Part shown: positions 1 to 9,073 of the stretch, in pieces | How the letters are laid out: every line of letters starts with the position of its first letter | Numbering within the stretch: position 1 is the first letter of the stretch | Assembly (NCBI RefSeq): GCF_000190755.2 | Contig: NZ_JH109152.1 | Span: forward strand, 2,675,576 to 2,739,575 | Reading direction: 5' to 3' | Source: Methylobacter tundripaludum SV96 | GTDB lineage: Bacteria > Pseudomonadota > Gammaproteobacteria > Methylococcales > Methylomonadaceae | DNA: 64,000 nucleotides | Made by a program: the position numbers and the translations under genes | Notes under the pieces: model-generated | The model's input: the letters and a program-made list of their open reading frames with translations, nothing else | Databases searched by the model: none | What the model was told of the DNA's origin: nothing

Positions 1-607
1 CGCGGAAACCGCTTCCGGTTTGCTAAGTTCGTTTATCGGCGCAATCAGCGGCGGTAATTTGTATCGCAAATCGTCATTTTTGCTGGATGCATTGGATACC
101 CGAGTTTTTCCTGAATTTGTCCGTATCCATGAGCAGCCCTACCTCAAAGGCGCTTTGGGCAGTGGGGCGTATGACGGTGAAGGTGTCGCCACCCAAACTC
201 GCGATATCGTCAGCGACGGTATTTTGCGCGGCTATGTGTTGAGCACCTATTCCGCCCGCAAGCTGGGAATGCGCAGTACAGGCAATGCCGGTGGTGTACA
301 TAATTTAACGATTGATCCGGGCAAACTTGATTATCAGGGCCTGTTAAAAGAACTGAATACCGGTTTGTTGGTCACCGAACTGATGGGGCAGGGCGTCAAT
401 ATGGTAACCGGCGATTATTCGCGTGGCGCTGCCGGATTCTGGGTGGAAAACGGCGAAATCCAGTATCCGGTTGAGGAAATCACCATTGCCGGTAATTTGA
501 AAGACATGCTTAAAAACATCGTTGCCGTGGGCAATGACGTCGATTATCGCGGCAATATCCGTACCGGCTCCATACTGGTTGAGCGGATGTCGATTGCCGG
601 GGAATAA
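1..607 (+). CDS. pmbA: Metalloprotease PmbA/TldE, C-terminal part (gene starts before the window)
   Basis: The reading frame is open from the first codon of the window (position 2) to the stop at 605-607, so the N-terminal half is missing. About 200 residues remain and match the C-terminal half of the TldD/PmbA family, with the typical block around [16 protein letters not shown], the glycine-rich [11 protein letters not shown] region, [11 protein letters not shown] and a terminal [11 protein letters not shown]. In Enterobacteria PmbA works with TldD in peptide maturation and CcdA degradation. The gene is convergent with pyrD, and a strong inverted repeat lies between the two stops. The family call is secure; the substrate cannot be inferred here. 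Confidence 0.93.
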   Translation, partial: AETASGLLSSFIGAISGGNLYRKSSFLLDALDTRVFPEFVRIHEQPYLKGALGSGAYDGEGVATQTRDIVSDGILRGYVLSTYSARKLGMRSTGNAGGVHNLTIDPGKLDYQGLLKELNTGLLVTELMGQGVNMVTGDYSRGAAGFWVENGEIQYPVEEITIAGNLKDMLKNIVAVGNDVDYRGNIRTGSILVERMSIAGE

Positions 608-617
608 GTGGATCAAT

Positions 618-678
618 TCACCGCGAAGACACGAAGCTCACCTTATTTTTCTTCGTGAACTTCGTGTCTTCGCGGTGA
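618..678. terminator. Inverted repeat (cacgaag family) between convergent pmbA and pyrD
   Basis: Two 19-bp arms (618-636 and 660-678) are exact reverse complements and contain the word CGCGAAGACACGAAG. They fill the gap between two convergent genes and could terminate both transcripts, although no clean T-run follows. The same word recurs near 20606 and 53021, so it is also a member of a dispersed repeat family. Confidence 0.7.
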
Positions 679-689
679 GATGTCTTATA

Positions 690-1703
690 TCATAAGCTTT
701 TAACAATATCTTCGATCAACTGCGGGCCGCGATAAATAAGCCCGCTGTATATCTGCACCAGACTCGCTCCGGCTGTTAATTTTTCCTGTGCATCGTTCGC
801 AGTTAAAATCCCGCCTGCCGCAATAATAGGAATCTTGCCATTCAGTTCCGCCGCCAATCCACGCACGACCAACGTAGACTTTTCCTTAACCGGCGCGCCG
901 CTCAATCCGCCAGCTTCATCGGCCAGCGGATGCCCGGCAATCAGGTCGCGGGCAATGGTGGTGTTGGTTGCAATCACGCCGTCAATTTCAAACTCCAGCA
1001 ACAGTTTGGCGATATGGATTATTTCATCGTCGGTCAGATCGGGCGCGATTTTCAGGGCTAAGGGCACGTATTTTCCGTGTTCCTGTTGCAGTTTCAGTTG
1101 TTCTTCTTTTAAGGCGGAAATCAGGCTTTTGATTTCATCGCCCTGCTGTAACTGGCGTAGATTATTGGTGTTCGGGGAGGAAATATTAATGGTGATGTAG
1201 CTGGCAGATGTATAGGCCTTGCGCAAACCGATCAAATAATCGTCCGCCGCATTCTCAATTGGTGTGTCGAAATTTTTGCCGATATTAATGCCCAGAATGC
1301 CGCAGTAACGGCTTTGTTTTACCTGAGTCAGCAGGTGGTCTATGCCCAGATTGTTAAAGCCCATGCGGTTGATGATCGCCTGATGCTCAGGCAGCCTGAA
1401 CAAGCGCGGTTTCGGGTTGCCCGGTTGCGGGCGCGGCGTTACCGTGCCTATTTCGACAAAGCCGAAACCCAGTGCGGCCAGCGCATTAATATAATCGCCG
1501 TTTTTATCCAGGCCGGCGGCAAGTCCGACCGGGTTTTTAAAATCCAGTCCCATGACGTTGACAGGTTTGCGGTCAATTTCCGGGTAGATGAGTTTGGACA
1601 AGCCCGAAATATAGGCCGCGTTCAGCAGTTTAAGCGTCACTTCGTGAGCGGTTTCCGGATCCAGGGAAAATAACAGGGGGCGTAGTAACGGATAAAGATT
1701 CAT
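690..1703 (-). CDS. pyrD: Dihydroorotate dehydrogenase (quinone), class 2
   Basis: This membrane-associated flavoenzyme oxidises dihydroorotate to orotate with quinone as acceptor, the fourth step of pyrimidine synthesis. The 337-residue length is that of the class 2 family. An amphipathic N-terminal segment ([18 protein letters not shown]) precedes the barrel, which is diagnostic for class 2. The FMN-binding region [10 protein letters not shown] lies near residues 60-70, and the NISSPNT motif places the catalytic serine at residue 175 as in E. coli. The C-terminal phosphate-binding stretch includes IIAAGGI and [13 protein letters not shown]. The gene is convergent with pmbA and shares its strand with thiO upstream. 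Confidence 0.97.
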   Translation of the reverse strand: MNLYPLLRPLLFSLDPETAHEVTLKLLNAAYISGLSKLIYPEIDRKPVNVMGLDFKNPVGLAAGLDKNGDYINALAALGFGFVEIGTVTPRPQPGNPKPRLFRLPEHQAIINRMGFNNLGIDHLLTQVKQSRYCGILGINIGKNFDTPIENAADDYLIGLRKAYTSASYITINISSPNTNNLRQLQQGDEIKSLISALKEEQLKLQQEHGKYVPLALKIAPDLTDDEIIHIAKLLLEFEIDGVIATNTTIARDLIAGHPLADEAGGLSGAPVKEKSTLVVRGLAAELNGKIPIIAAGGILTANDAQEKLTAGASLVQIYSGLIYRGPQLIEDIVKSL

Positions 1704-1760
1704 AAATGTGGCTAATAGAAGTTCATGTAGTGGAGGCTACCGGCCGGCCGCCCATTAAAA

Positions 1761-2861
1761 TCAGTGTGTGCTGTTGAGTTGATAAGGCTCCGGCGCTACC
1801 TGTGTCGTGCGCTGCAAAACAAGATCGACCAGCAGTTGCGCCGATGCAGGCCCCATCGCCAAGCCGTTTCTAAAATGACCGGCATTAATGCATAAATTGT
1901 CGATTTCGGGATGTTTATCGATATACGGTATGCCGTGTTCAGTGCCCGGTCTTAATCCGGCCCAGTGTTTAATTAGCGGGCAGTCGTTAAGTGATGGTAA
2001 CAGGTTTAGTGCAAATGCATTCAGCCGGTCTCGGGCTTGTGTCGTAGTTGTCTTATTAAAGTCATCCTGTTCTACCGTGCTGCCCGCCAGAATCTTACCG
2101 TCACGTCGTGGAATAAGATATTGATCGCCATCCAGTACCATGTAACTCAGTGTTTCCGGTTGGGCATCAAATAACAGCATTTGTCCTTTAACGGGCGCTA
2201 TTTTCGGAGCATCGTCGATGGCTGCGGGAAAGCACTGCCGAAACAACTGACCGGTCCAGGCGCCCGCAGTGATAATCAACTGGTTGACCGCGAACTGACC
2301 GGATGAGGTTTGTATTGAGGTAATGCGGTTTTTAGTGAGGTTAATGGAGGTTAGCTCGCAATGTTCTAGTAGCGTAGCGCCTTTGTTAAGCAGGTCTTGT
2401 TTTAATGATTTAACCAGTCTTGGATTGCGCGCTTGGGCAATCTCGGGTAGCCAAAGCGGCTGGTCGGGGACTGTATTAAGCATGTTAAAAAAATCCGCAC
2501 CGGCGGGCCGATATGAAATAGCGTTAGCATCGCACCAATTAACAGCCGCAGTAAGGTCTGGATTTTTAACGATCAGTAAACCGCAGGGATTCCATTCCGG
2601 GTCTATCAGGGTTTCGTCAGTTAGTTGCGAGGCCAAGGCGGGATAGAGTTTCAGGCTTTGTAGCACCAGGCGAGTGATGGCATCCGATTGTCGCCACGGG
2701 TAGAGCGGCAGCAAAATGCCGCCGCCCGCCCAGGATGACTCCTGGCCCAGCTCGTTTTTTTCAATAATCGTGACGGTAGCGCCAGCTTTAATAAACTCGC
2801 GGGCAGTTAACAGGCCGATAATGCCGCCGCCAATGATGGTAATATCCGGGGTGTTGGTCAT
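1761..2861 (-). CDS. thiO: Glycine oxidase ThiO, FAD-dependent
   Basis: ThiO oxidises glycine to dehydroglycine (iminoacetate), which feeds the thiazole half of thiamine in organisms that lack ThiH. The 366-residue protein opens with a dinucleotide-binding fold (IIGGGIIG, residues 8-15) followed by the acidic end of the second strand (IIEKNELGQESSWAGGG). The C-terminal NAGHFRNGLAMGP segment is characteristic of ThiO rather than other D-amino-acid oxidases. thiC, with a TPP riboswitch, is 12 kb away, so thiamine genes are dispersed in this genome. pyrD follows on the same strand after about 57 bp. Confidence 0.9.
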   Translation of the reverse strand: MTNTPDITIIGGGIIGLLTAREFIKAGATVTIIEKNELGQESSWAGGGILLPLYPWRQSDAITRLVLQSLKLYPALASQLTDETLIDPEWNPCGLLIVKNPDLTAAVNWCDANAISYRPAGADFFNMLNTVPDQPLWLPEIAQARNPRLVKSLKQDLLNKGATLLEHCELTSINLTKNRITSIQTSSGQFAVNQLIITAGAWTGQLFRQCFPAAIDDAPKIAPVKGQMLLFDAQPETLSYMVLDGDQYLIPRRDGKILAGSTVEQDDFNKTTTTQARDRLNAFALNLLPSLNDCPLIKHWAGLRPGTEHGIPYIDKHPEIDNLCINAGHFRNGLAMGPASAQLLVDLVLQRTTQVAPEPYQLNSTH

Positions 2862-3094
2862 GTGTGTTGGTAAAAAATCAGTGCAAAAAATAAATATTCT
2901 TGTTGGTGGGTAGGGCTAAACAGTTAATTATAACTACCGCGACTATGGTTGGTTTGTTATTAGTAAGCCGCCTGTTTGCTAACATTCACATAAATTATTG
3001 AAACCAATATATATGGTATATGGTTTTGGCTTGGTGCGTGAGTGGTGATTAAAAAATCGTTTGAACCAAGCGGGTAAGTCGCATTTTCTTAGCT

Positions 3095-3109
3095 TGGCGC
3101 GAATGTTGC
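3095..3109 (+). promoter_or_regulatory. Candidate sigma-54 (RpoN) -24/-12 promoter
   Basis: TGGCGCGAATGTTGC matches the RpoN consensus TGGCACG-N4-TTGC closely, with the invariant GG and GC separated by exactly 10 bp. It would start transcription near 3121, giving a leader of almost 280 nt before the outer-membrane protein gene. rpoN itself is encoded in this window. Confidence 0.45.
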
Positions 3110-3298
3110 CCTATTGCTCGGCTGTAAAGTCGTTTTATTTTACCGTAAAGAAGCGAGAAGAATCTTTAACTGTTGTTTGAATATATGGGTTGGAGAAATT
3201 GTTGTTTTTTGCATACAAGTAGATGTTTCGAATTAGGAGTATCTTTATAGTCATTGATAAATAAGGATTAATTAATATTAAAAAAATGGCGTTAAAAC

Positions 3299-3327
3299 TT
3301 GTAGGGATTTAGTTTAGCTGCTACTAT
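3299..3327 (+). promoter_or_regulatory. Candidate sigma-70 promoter for the outer-membrane protein gene
   Basis: TTGTAG and TACTAT are separated by 17 bp, each matching its consensus at four of six positions. Transcription would start near 3334, about 65 nt before the ATG. This is a weak but well-spaced match. Confidence 0.35.
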
Positions 3328-3398
3328 TATCACCGGAAGATGGGCTTTGTTGTATTAGAGCAAATTTTTATAAAATAACAACCTCATGAGGGGGATAA

Positions 3399-4244
3399 AT
3401 GATCAATAAAACTAAACTAGCGCTGGGCATTGCGGCGGCAACATTAACAATGACCGGCGCATTGGTTTCTCCACAAGCGATGGCTGTCTCAAAAGCAGAT
3501 CGCGTTGCAGAAGCGGCAAATAATAAAGTGGACGCATTGGAAGCTCAAATGCAGGCAATGCAGGCTGAATTAAGCAGATTAAGAGCGGAAACGAGCCGTC
3601 CTCGTTCTAGCGCAGACGCTAGTAAAGTTCAGGAACTGGATCAGTGGATGAACTCGGTTAAGAGTGCGCCTGTGAAGGTAGCAGAAAAAGACCACTTATT
3701 CTCTGTTCGTGGCGGCTGGATGCATTTCAATGATAATCGCGATGGTAATTCTGCTACTTTAGGTAATACTGGTCCTAATGCCACTACCTTCAGTGCTGAT
3801 AGAGATGCCCATTATTATGGCGGCGCTATAGATTTCAATATGAACAATGATCTGTTCGGCTTGATGGATCATACCTCTTTCGGCATTGAATTCGGTGTTG
3901 AGTATGCGCAGTTAGGGCACAGTAAGCCTAATGGTTTGGGCGGACAGCAAGCTAATGTAAATCAGTTAAGAATTAATGCGTCACCCAAAATCAAATTTAT
4001 GCACGGTAACAAATTCAGGCCGTGGTTGATTCCTGCCGGTTTAGACATCAACATTATCAGTCCGCCATCTCAAGCGATTACCGTGCTGAGCACAGGTATG
4101 CAGTTCGGTACTGGTGCAGAGTATGAAATACTGAAAGGTATTGTGATCGGTGCTGACGGTCGTTACCATAAAGCCTTTAATAGCGTCGACGGCGTTGACA
4201 CTGACGGCTTTACATTGGGCGGTTCTGTCGGTTTCAAGTTCTAA
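3399..4244 (+). CDS. Outer-membrane beta-barrel protein with N-terminal coiled coil
   Basis: The 281-residue protein has a clear signal peptide (cleavage expected after QAMA, residue 29), then an Ala/Glu/Gln-rich segment at about residues 33-65 with coiled-coil character, then alternating polar/aromatic strands. It ends in GGSVGFKF, with a terminal phenylalanine typical of Bam substrates. This arrangement suggests a periplasmic stalk followed by an eight-strand or similar barrel. I do not recognise a named family and cannot assign a transported substrate. The ATG follows a strong GAGGGGG site, and a good rho-independent terminator follows the stop, so the gene is probably a monocistronic, well-expressed unit. 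Confidence 0.8.
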   Translation: MINKTKLALGIAAATLTMTGALVSPQAMAVSKADRVAEAANNKVDALEAQMQAMQAELSRLRAETSRPRSSADASKVQELDQWMNSVKSAPVKVAEKDHLFSVRGGWMHFNDNRDGNSATLGNTGPNATTFSADRDAHYYGGAIDFNMNNDLFGLMDHTSFGIEFGVEYAQLGHSKPNGLGGQQANVNQLRINASPKIKFMHGNKFRPWLIPAGLDINIISPPSQAITVLSTGMQFGTGAEYEILKGIVIGADGRYHKAFNSVDGVDTDGFTLGGSVGFKF

Positions 4245-4277
4245 GCTTAAATACTTAGAGACACCCGAAAAGGGTAT

Positions 4278-4309
4278 AAAGGGAGGGTTTCAAACCCCTC
4301 CCTTTTTTT
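4278..4309 (+). terminator. Rho-independent terminator after the outer-membrane protein gene
   Basis: A 10-bp G/C-rich stem (AAAGGGAGGG with CCCTCCCTTT) with an eight-base loop runs directly into seven T residues. It lies 33 bp after the stop codon. Confidence 0.9.
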
Positions 4310-4411
4310 ATGTTTGAAGAATTAAAAAGAGGTGCAAGGTAAGGGCTCAAGGTAAAATAGCATTTTTTCCGGTTCTTGCCTGGAAACAAATCAAATTTGA
4401 CGCTACAAACC

Positions 4412-5359
4412 ATGAAAACCCTTTATCCCGAAATTTTGCCTTATCAAACGTTTTTCCTGAAAACCGGCAGTAAACACGCTGTGTATGTGGAGCAAAGCGG
4501 CAACCCTGACGGCATTCCTGTTATTTTTCTGCACGGTGGACCGTGTTCCGGCACCAAGCCGGATCACCGGCGTTTTTTTAATCCCAAGCTTTATCGCATT
4601 ATTCTGTTCGATCAGCGCGGCTGCGGCTTGTCGTTGCCTTTTGGCGAGCTGGAAAACAATACCACCCAGGATTTAATCGATGATATGGAGCGTATCCGTA
4701 ATCAGCTGGTTATTGATCAATGGCTGGTATTTGGTGGTTCGTGGGGCGGAGCGCTGGCTTTATTGTATGCCCAGCAGCATAAAGATAAAGTAATGGGTTT
4801 GATTGTTCGCGCGGTATTTCTGGCGCGGCAGCAGGATTTGGACTGGTTTGCCAAGAATGGCGCAGGCAAGATTTATCCCGAGCAATGGCAGCGATTGATT
4901 GAAAGTATCCCGGAACAGGGGCGGGACAATCCGGTGCAAGGGCTGTGCGATGTATTATGGGGGGAAGACGAGATAGCGCAAAGACGGGCCGCCAAGGAGT
5001 GGATGACCTGGGGAGCGCAAGTATCATTAGGCAACGATTATCAGCCGAGTCCGAAAGACGCTCATGCGACGGAGAAAATGGTTAAACAGGTCTGTATGGA
5101 ATTGCATTACGCCAGGCAACATTATTTTATTGGGGAAAACCAGATACTGGATAACTGCAGCGGTTTGGATGAAATTTCAACGGTTATTATTCATGGACGC
5201 CATGATTTTGTCTGCCCGATGGAAGCCGGTTACAGTCTGCGTAAGGTATTGCCGAATGCCGAATATATCGTATTACCGAATGCCGGGCATGTTGCTCAGG
5301 GCAAAGAAATGATTAATGCGTTGGTTGCAGCAACCGACAAGTTTGCAGAACAGCAATGA
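4412..5359 (+). CDS. pip: Prolyl aminopeptidase (proline iminopeptidase), family S33
   Basis: This cytosolic alpha/beta hydrolase removes N-terminal proline from peptides. The oxyanion motif HGGP, the nucleophile elbow GGSWGG, the acid in GRHDFVCP and the histidine in NAGHVAQG are all in the expected order. I chose the ATG at 4412 (MKTLYPEI), giving 315 residues, because the family begins at this point. The frame is open upstream to a TTG at 4376, but those extra residues do not resemble the family. No good ribosome-binding site is seen for either start. The HGGPCSG sequence replaces the usual HGGPGGG, a small departure. Confidence 0.93.
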   Translation: MKTLYPEILPYQTFFLKTGSKHAVYVEQSGNPDGIPVIFLHGGPCSGTKPDHRRFFNPKLYRIILFDQRGCGLSLPFGELENNTTQDLIDDMERIRNQLVIDQWLVFGGSWGGALALLYAQQHKDKVMGLIVRAVFLARQQDLDWFAKNGAGKIYPEQWQRLIESIPEQGRDNPVQGLCDVLWGEDEIAQRRAAKEWMTWGAQVSLGNDYQPSPKDAHATEKMVKQVCMELHYARQHYFIGENQILDNCSGLDEISTVIIHGRHDFVCPMEAGYSLRKVLPNAEYIVLPNAGHVAQGKEMINALVAATDKFAEQQ

Positions 5360-5533
5360 CGATAATCAAAAATCGTCCTGAATTTGCATTCAGCTGCCCC
5401 ATAAAGCCATAAATGCTTTATCATTAATACAAATTAATAAGCCCTCCAGATTGCCGCAACTTATGGAAAACACGTTTGAAACGCCAAATCCATAATGCCT
5501 TGGACGACTGGAAGCACATTTTTATACCGATAA

Positions 5534-6511
5534 ATGAAATTACATGATGAAAAGCTCCGCAAACTGGGCTTAGCTGTTATTCAGGTGGAAACACAGGCGA
5601 TTGCCGCATTGGCCGACCGGATTAATGACGATTTTGTGTTTGCCTGTAAGTTGATGTTCAATTGTAACGGTCGTGTTGTGGTTACCGGCATGGGTAAATC
5701 AGGGCATATTGCCGGTAAAATTGCCGCGACCTTAGCCAGTACCGGAACGCCGGCTTTTTTTGTGCATTCGGGCGAAGCCAGTCATGGCGATTTGGGTATG
5801 ATTACCCGGCAGGATGTCGTGCTGGCTTTATCGAATTCCGGGGAAACCGAGGAAGTTTTAACGATATTGCCGATTATTAAGCGACTGGGCGTACCGTTAA
5901 TAGCCATGACCGGAAATCCGGCCTCAACGCTGGCCAAATTTGCCACCACCCATATCAACGTGGCTGTTGAGCAAGAAGCTTGCCCTCTGGGCCTTGCGCC
6001 TACCTCCAGTACCACGGCGGCCTTGGTGATGGGCGATGCGCTGGCGGTTTCCTTGCTTGAGGCGCGCGGCTTTACCCGCGATGATTTTGCCTTGTCTCAT
6101 CCCGGCGGCAGTTTGGGCAAACGGCTGTTATTGATGGTGGGTGATATTATGCATGCCGATGAGAAAGTGCCTATCGTTTCGGAGTCTGCGCTTATCAGTC
6201 ATGCCTTGCTGGAAATGACCGAAAAAAAGCTGGGCATGACGGCGATTGTCGACGCGGATAATCGCGTCGCTGGCATTTTTACCGACGGCGATTTGCGGCG
6301 GATGCTGAGCAGAAACCTTGATATACACAAGACCGCTATCACCGAAGTCATGACCCCTAATTGCGCGGTTATTTCTGCGGATATTCTGGCGGCCGAAGCC
6401 ATGCAAATTATGGAACGAAAAAAGATTAACGCGTTAATTGTTGTTGATGGGCAGCAAAGAGCGATAGGCGCTTTGAATATGCATGACCTGATTCGTGCAG
6501 GAATCGTGTGA
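5534..6511 (+). CDS. kdsD: Arabinose-5-phosphate isomerase
   Basis: KdsD converts ribulose 5-phosphate to arabinose 5-phosphate, the first step toward the LPS sugar Kdo. The 325-residue protein has an N-terminal SIS domain (GMGKSGHIAGK near residue 53, then SGEASHGDLGMI and SNSGETEE) and two C-terminal CBS repeats from about residue 205. It heads a tight operon: its TGA overlaps the kdsC ATG, and the Lpt genes follow. The length and domain order are standard. Confidence 0.96.
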   Translation: MKLHDEKLRKLGLAVIQVETQAIAALADRINDDFVFACKLMFNCNGRVVVTGMGKSGHIAGKIAATLASTGTPAFFVHSGEASHGDLGMITRQDVVLALSNSGETEEVLTILPIIKRLGVPLIAMTGNPASTLAKFATTHINVAVEQEACPLGLAPTSSTTAALVMGDALAVSLLEARGFTRDDFALSHPGGSLGKRLLLMVGDIMHADEKVPIVSESALISHALLEMTEKKLGMTAIVDADNRVAGIFTDGDLRRMLSRNLDIHKTAITEVMTPNCAVISADILAAEAMQIMERKKINALIVVDGQQRAIGALNMHDLIRAGIV

Positions 6512-7068
6512 TGACGGACATACAAAATAAGTTGGCTATTTTGGAAAAAGCCAAGAAGCTCAAATTGCTGATTCTCGACGTGGACGGCGTATTGACGGAC
6601 GGCAGGTTGTTTTTTGACGCTGAGGGCAACGAATACAAGTCGTTTCACGCGAGGGACGGTCACGGTATCAAGTTGCTGCGGCAGACCGGCGTCGAGGTCG
6701 CGGTTATTTCCGGGCGTAAATCAAGCTCGGTTGCGCTACGTATGAAAAACCTGGGCATTGAGCACGTGTATCAGGGCCATGAAAATAAAATCGCCGCGTT
6801 TAATGAGATTATTGAGCTTATGGGTATAACCCATGAACAGGCGGCCCACGTCGGCGATGATTTGCTGGATTTGCCGATAATGATCAGGGTGGGCCTGGCG
6901 ATTGCGGTTAATGATGCCAACTTTGCCGTTAAACAGCGCGCCGATTGGTGTACGACGTTGCCTGGAGGGCAGGGCGCAGTCAGGGAGGTCTGTGATTTTA
7001 TTATGCAGGCGCAAGGACGTTTTGATGAAATATTGAATGCTTACCTGACTCGCGAGAGCACGAAGTGA
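6511..7068 (+). CDS. kdsC: 3-deoxy-D-manno-octulosonate 8-phosphate phosphatase
   Basis: This HAD-superfamily phosphatase removes phosphate from Kdo-8-P to give Kdo. The catalytic LDVDGVLTDG motif (nucleophile D23, acid/base D25) is intact, as are the VAVISGRKS and VGDDLLDLPI motifs. It has 185 residues and no cap domain, as usual for C0-type HAD enzymes that form tetramers. The ATG at 6511 shares its A with the kdsD TGA, which indicates translational coupling. An in-frame GTG one codon upstream is less likely. Confidence 0.96.
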   Translation: MTDIQNKLAILEKAKKLKLLILDVDGVLTDGRLFFDAEGNEYKSFHARDGHGIKLLRQTGVEVAVISGRKSSSVALRMKNLGIEHVYQGHENKIAAFNEIIELMGITHEQAAHVGDDLLDLPIMIRVGLAIAVNDANFAVKQRADWCTTLPGGQGAVREVCDFIMQAQGRFDEILNAYLTRESTK

Positions 7069-7069
7069 C

Positions 7070-7639
7070 ATGACCCGGTTAAATGGAAATTATAGTTATC
7101 TGTATCTGGTCATTATCGCGGCAATGAGCTGGTGGCTGATTAAATTGACCGGTTCTGATGAGTTTGGTCGCATAGCGGTCCCGGCGCACAGTCCTGATTA
7201 TTTCAGCAACGGCTATACGAAATGGGAAATGGGCGAGCTTGGCAGGCCGAAAAGTAAATTGATTGCTGATGAAATGATTCATTACAGCGATGACAGCACC
7301 ACGCACATGGTAAAGCCATTAATGTTTTTTTATAACGAGAAAACGCCGCCGTGGATAATTAAGTCCGAAACCGGTGTTTTGTCTGCTGATGGTAAGGATT
7401 TGTTGCTAACCGGCAAGGTCTATGTTGACAGGGCTGCTGCGGTGGGCGTCAGGGAGCTTAAAATCTATACCTTCAACTTAAAAGTAAAGCCGGAAACCAG
7501 TTATGCAGAAACGGATGCGTGGGCAGAGTTGATCAGTTTGCCAAACTGGACTACAGGTGTCGGTATGAAGCTGACTTTTGCGGAACCGATCCATCTGGAA
7601 TTGCTCTCTAATGTAAAGGGTAACTATGAAACAAAATAA
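7070..7639 (+). CDS. lptC: LPS export protein LptC
   Basis: LptC is the single-pass inner-membrane protein that passes LPS from LptBFG to the periplasmic LptA bridge. The 189-residue protein has an N-terminal membrane anchor (YLYLVIIAAMSWWLI, about residues 10-24) and then a beta-jellyroll with the family pattern (KPLMFFYNE, GVLSADGKDLLLTGKVYV). The start lies one base after the kdsC stop, and the end overlaps lptA by 14 bp, which is the normal operon arrangement. Confidence 0.94.
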   Translation: MTRLNGNYSYLYLVIIAAMSWWLIKLTGSDEFGRIAVPAHSPDYFSNGYTKWEMGELGRPKSKLIADEMIHYSDDSTTHMVKPLMFFYNEKTPPWIIKSETGVLSADGKDLLLTGKVYVDRAAAVGVRELKIYTFNLKVKPETSYAETDAWAELISLPNWTTGVGMKLTFAEPIHLELLSNVKGNYETK

Positions 7640-8180
7640 AAACCTTCGCTGCCGCATGTTACGTGGGAGTGGCTGCTGTTTACTGTTATTGGCGCTTTAT
7701 AGCGCGGGTGCTTACGCCTTGGAAAGCGACGGCGATCAGCCGATCATTATCGATTCAAATACGGCGACTTATGATGATGTAAAAGCCACCAGCACTTATA
7801 CCGGTAATGTGATCTCAATTCAGGGCAGCATTCGGGTGAACTCGGATAAGCTGGTCGTTTATTTTATAGACGGTGAAGCTGATAAAATGGTGTTTACAGG
7901 CAATCTCGCCAAATTTAAACAAACGCCTAACGAGGGCGACCAGGATATAACCGGTGAAGCGTTAACAGGCGAGTATTATCCTAAAAAGAATTTGTTGATT
8001 TTGATTGATAAAGCCACCGTCTGGCAAGGCAGCGGCGCTTATTCCAGTGACTTGATTGAATACGATTTGAAAACCTCGCTGGTTAAAGCGGGAGAAAAAG
8101 AATCCGCCGGTAAACGCGTCCATGTCGTATTGCAGCCGAAAGCTAAAGAACAGCCGGCCGCGAAGGGCGATGGCAAATGA
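7626..8180 (+). CDS. lptA: LPS transport periplasmic protein LptA
   Basis: LptA forms the periplasmic bridge for LPS between LptC and LptD. It has 184 residues with a signal peptide (hydrophobic run CCLLLLALYSAG, cleavage after AYA at residue 31). The beta-jellyroll repeats include QPIIIDSNTATYDD and IQGSIRVNSDKLVVYF. The start overlaps lptC by 14 bp. The C-terminal tail is Lys/Ala-rich and probably unstructured. An odd 85-bp spacer with repeat-like sequence separates it from lptB. Confidence 0.95.
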   Translation: MKQNKNLRCRMLRGSGCCLLLLALYSAGAYALESDGDQPIIIDSNTATYDDVKATSTYTGNVISIQGSIRVNSDKLVVYFIDGEADKMVFTGNLAKFKQTPNEGDQDITGEALTGEYYPKKNLLILIDKATVWQGSGAYSSDLIEYDLKTSLVKAGEKESAGKRVHVVLQPKAKEQPAAKGDGK

Positions 8181-8265
8181 TGGGGCGCAGGGTTGAGGGT
8201 ATGACGTGCAGGGCGCAAGATACCAAACGATGTTCTTTTTATTTTTCACCTTTCACCCTTTAAAC

Positions 8266-8991
8266 ATGACCAGACTAGCCGCAAAACAGCTGATTAAGAG
8301 CTACAATAAACGCAATGTGGTTAACGGTGTTTCATTGCATGTCGATACCGGTGAAGTTGTTGGTTTACTGGGGCCTAACGGTGCAGGAAAAACTACCAGT
8401 TTTTACATGATGGTGGGCCTGATTAAAGCGGATGAAGGTGAAATTACCCTGGATTCGCAGGTCATTACCCATCATCCCATGCATTTGAGGGCGCAATTAG
8501 GGATAGGTTATTTGCCGCAGGAGCCCTCGGTTTTTCGAAAACTGAGTGTGGCGGACAACTTGCGTGCAGTTTTACAAATCCGTTCCGATTTAACGCAAGG
8601 ACAGGCGGAATTGGTGATTGAGGAATTGTTGCAGGAGTTTCATATCCTTCATCTGCGCGACCAAACTGCTTTGGGCTTGTCGGGCGGTGAAAGGCGGCGT
8701 GTCGAAATTGCCAGGGCATTGGCGACCAACCCTCAGTTTATATTGCTGGACGAGCCTTTTGCCGGTGTTGATCCGATATCGGTAGACGATATAAAAAAAA
8801 TCATCGAGCATTTGAAATATCGCGGCATTGGCGTATTAATTACCGAACATAATGTCAGGGAAACATTAGGCATTTGTGATCGTGCGTATATACTTAACGA
8901 CGGCAGGGTGATCGCCGAAGGCGGCGCGGAGGCTATCGTTGCCAATGAGGAAGTGCGTAAAGTTTATTTAGGTAATAACTTTAGTCTTTAA
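8266..8991 (+). CDS. lptB: LPS export ABC transporter ATP-binding protein
   Basis: LptB is the ATPase of the LptB2FG extractor. The Walker A ([10 protein letters not shown]), signature (LSGGERRR) and Walker B ([13 protein letters not shown]) motifs, and the H-loop (TEHNVRE), are intact. The ATG at 8266 gives 241 residues, the exact length of the E. coli protein. The frame extends upstream to a GTG at 8206, but that stretch is repeat-like spacer. No strong ribosome-binding site precedes the ATG. Its membrane partners lptF and lptG are encoded at the far end of the window. Confidence 0.96.
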   Translation: MTRLAAKQLIKSYNKRNVVNGVSLHVDTGEVVGLLGPNGAGKTTSFYMMVGLIKADEGEITLDSQVITHHPMHLRAQLGIGYLPQEPSVFRKLSVADNLRAVLQIRSDLTQGQAELVIEELLQEFHILHLRDQTALGLSGGERRRVEIARALATNPQFILLDEPFAGVDPISVDDIKKIIEHLKYRGIGVLITEHNVRETLGICDRAYILNDGRVIAEGGAEAIVANEEVRKVYLGNNFSL

Positions 8992-9073
8992 TTTAGGGGG
9001 CAATCTCTTGCAGTTGTCCTAACCAAGAACAGAGTAACCACAGGGGACATCCCCTACTAAATTGTGTGACCGA

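Larger units (their letters stand above)
2862..3398. other. Intergenic region between divergent thiO and the outer-membrane protein gene
   Basis: This is a 537-bp AT-rich gap between divergent genes and holds no convincing reading frame. It contains a candidate sigma-54 promoter near 3095, a candidate sigma-70 promoter near 3299 and, at 3388-3394, a strong ribosome-binding site (GAGGGGG) for the downstream gene. I see no tRNA or recognisable riboswitch. Confidence 0.6.
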
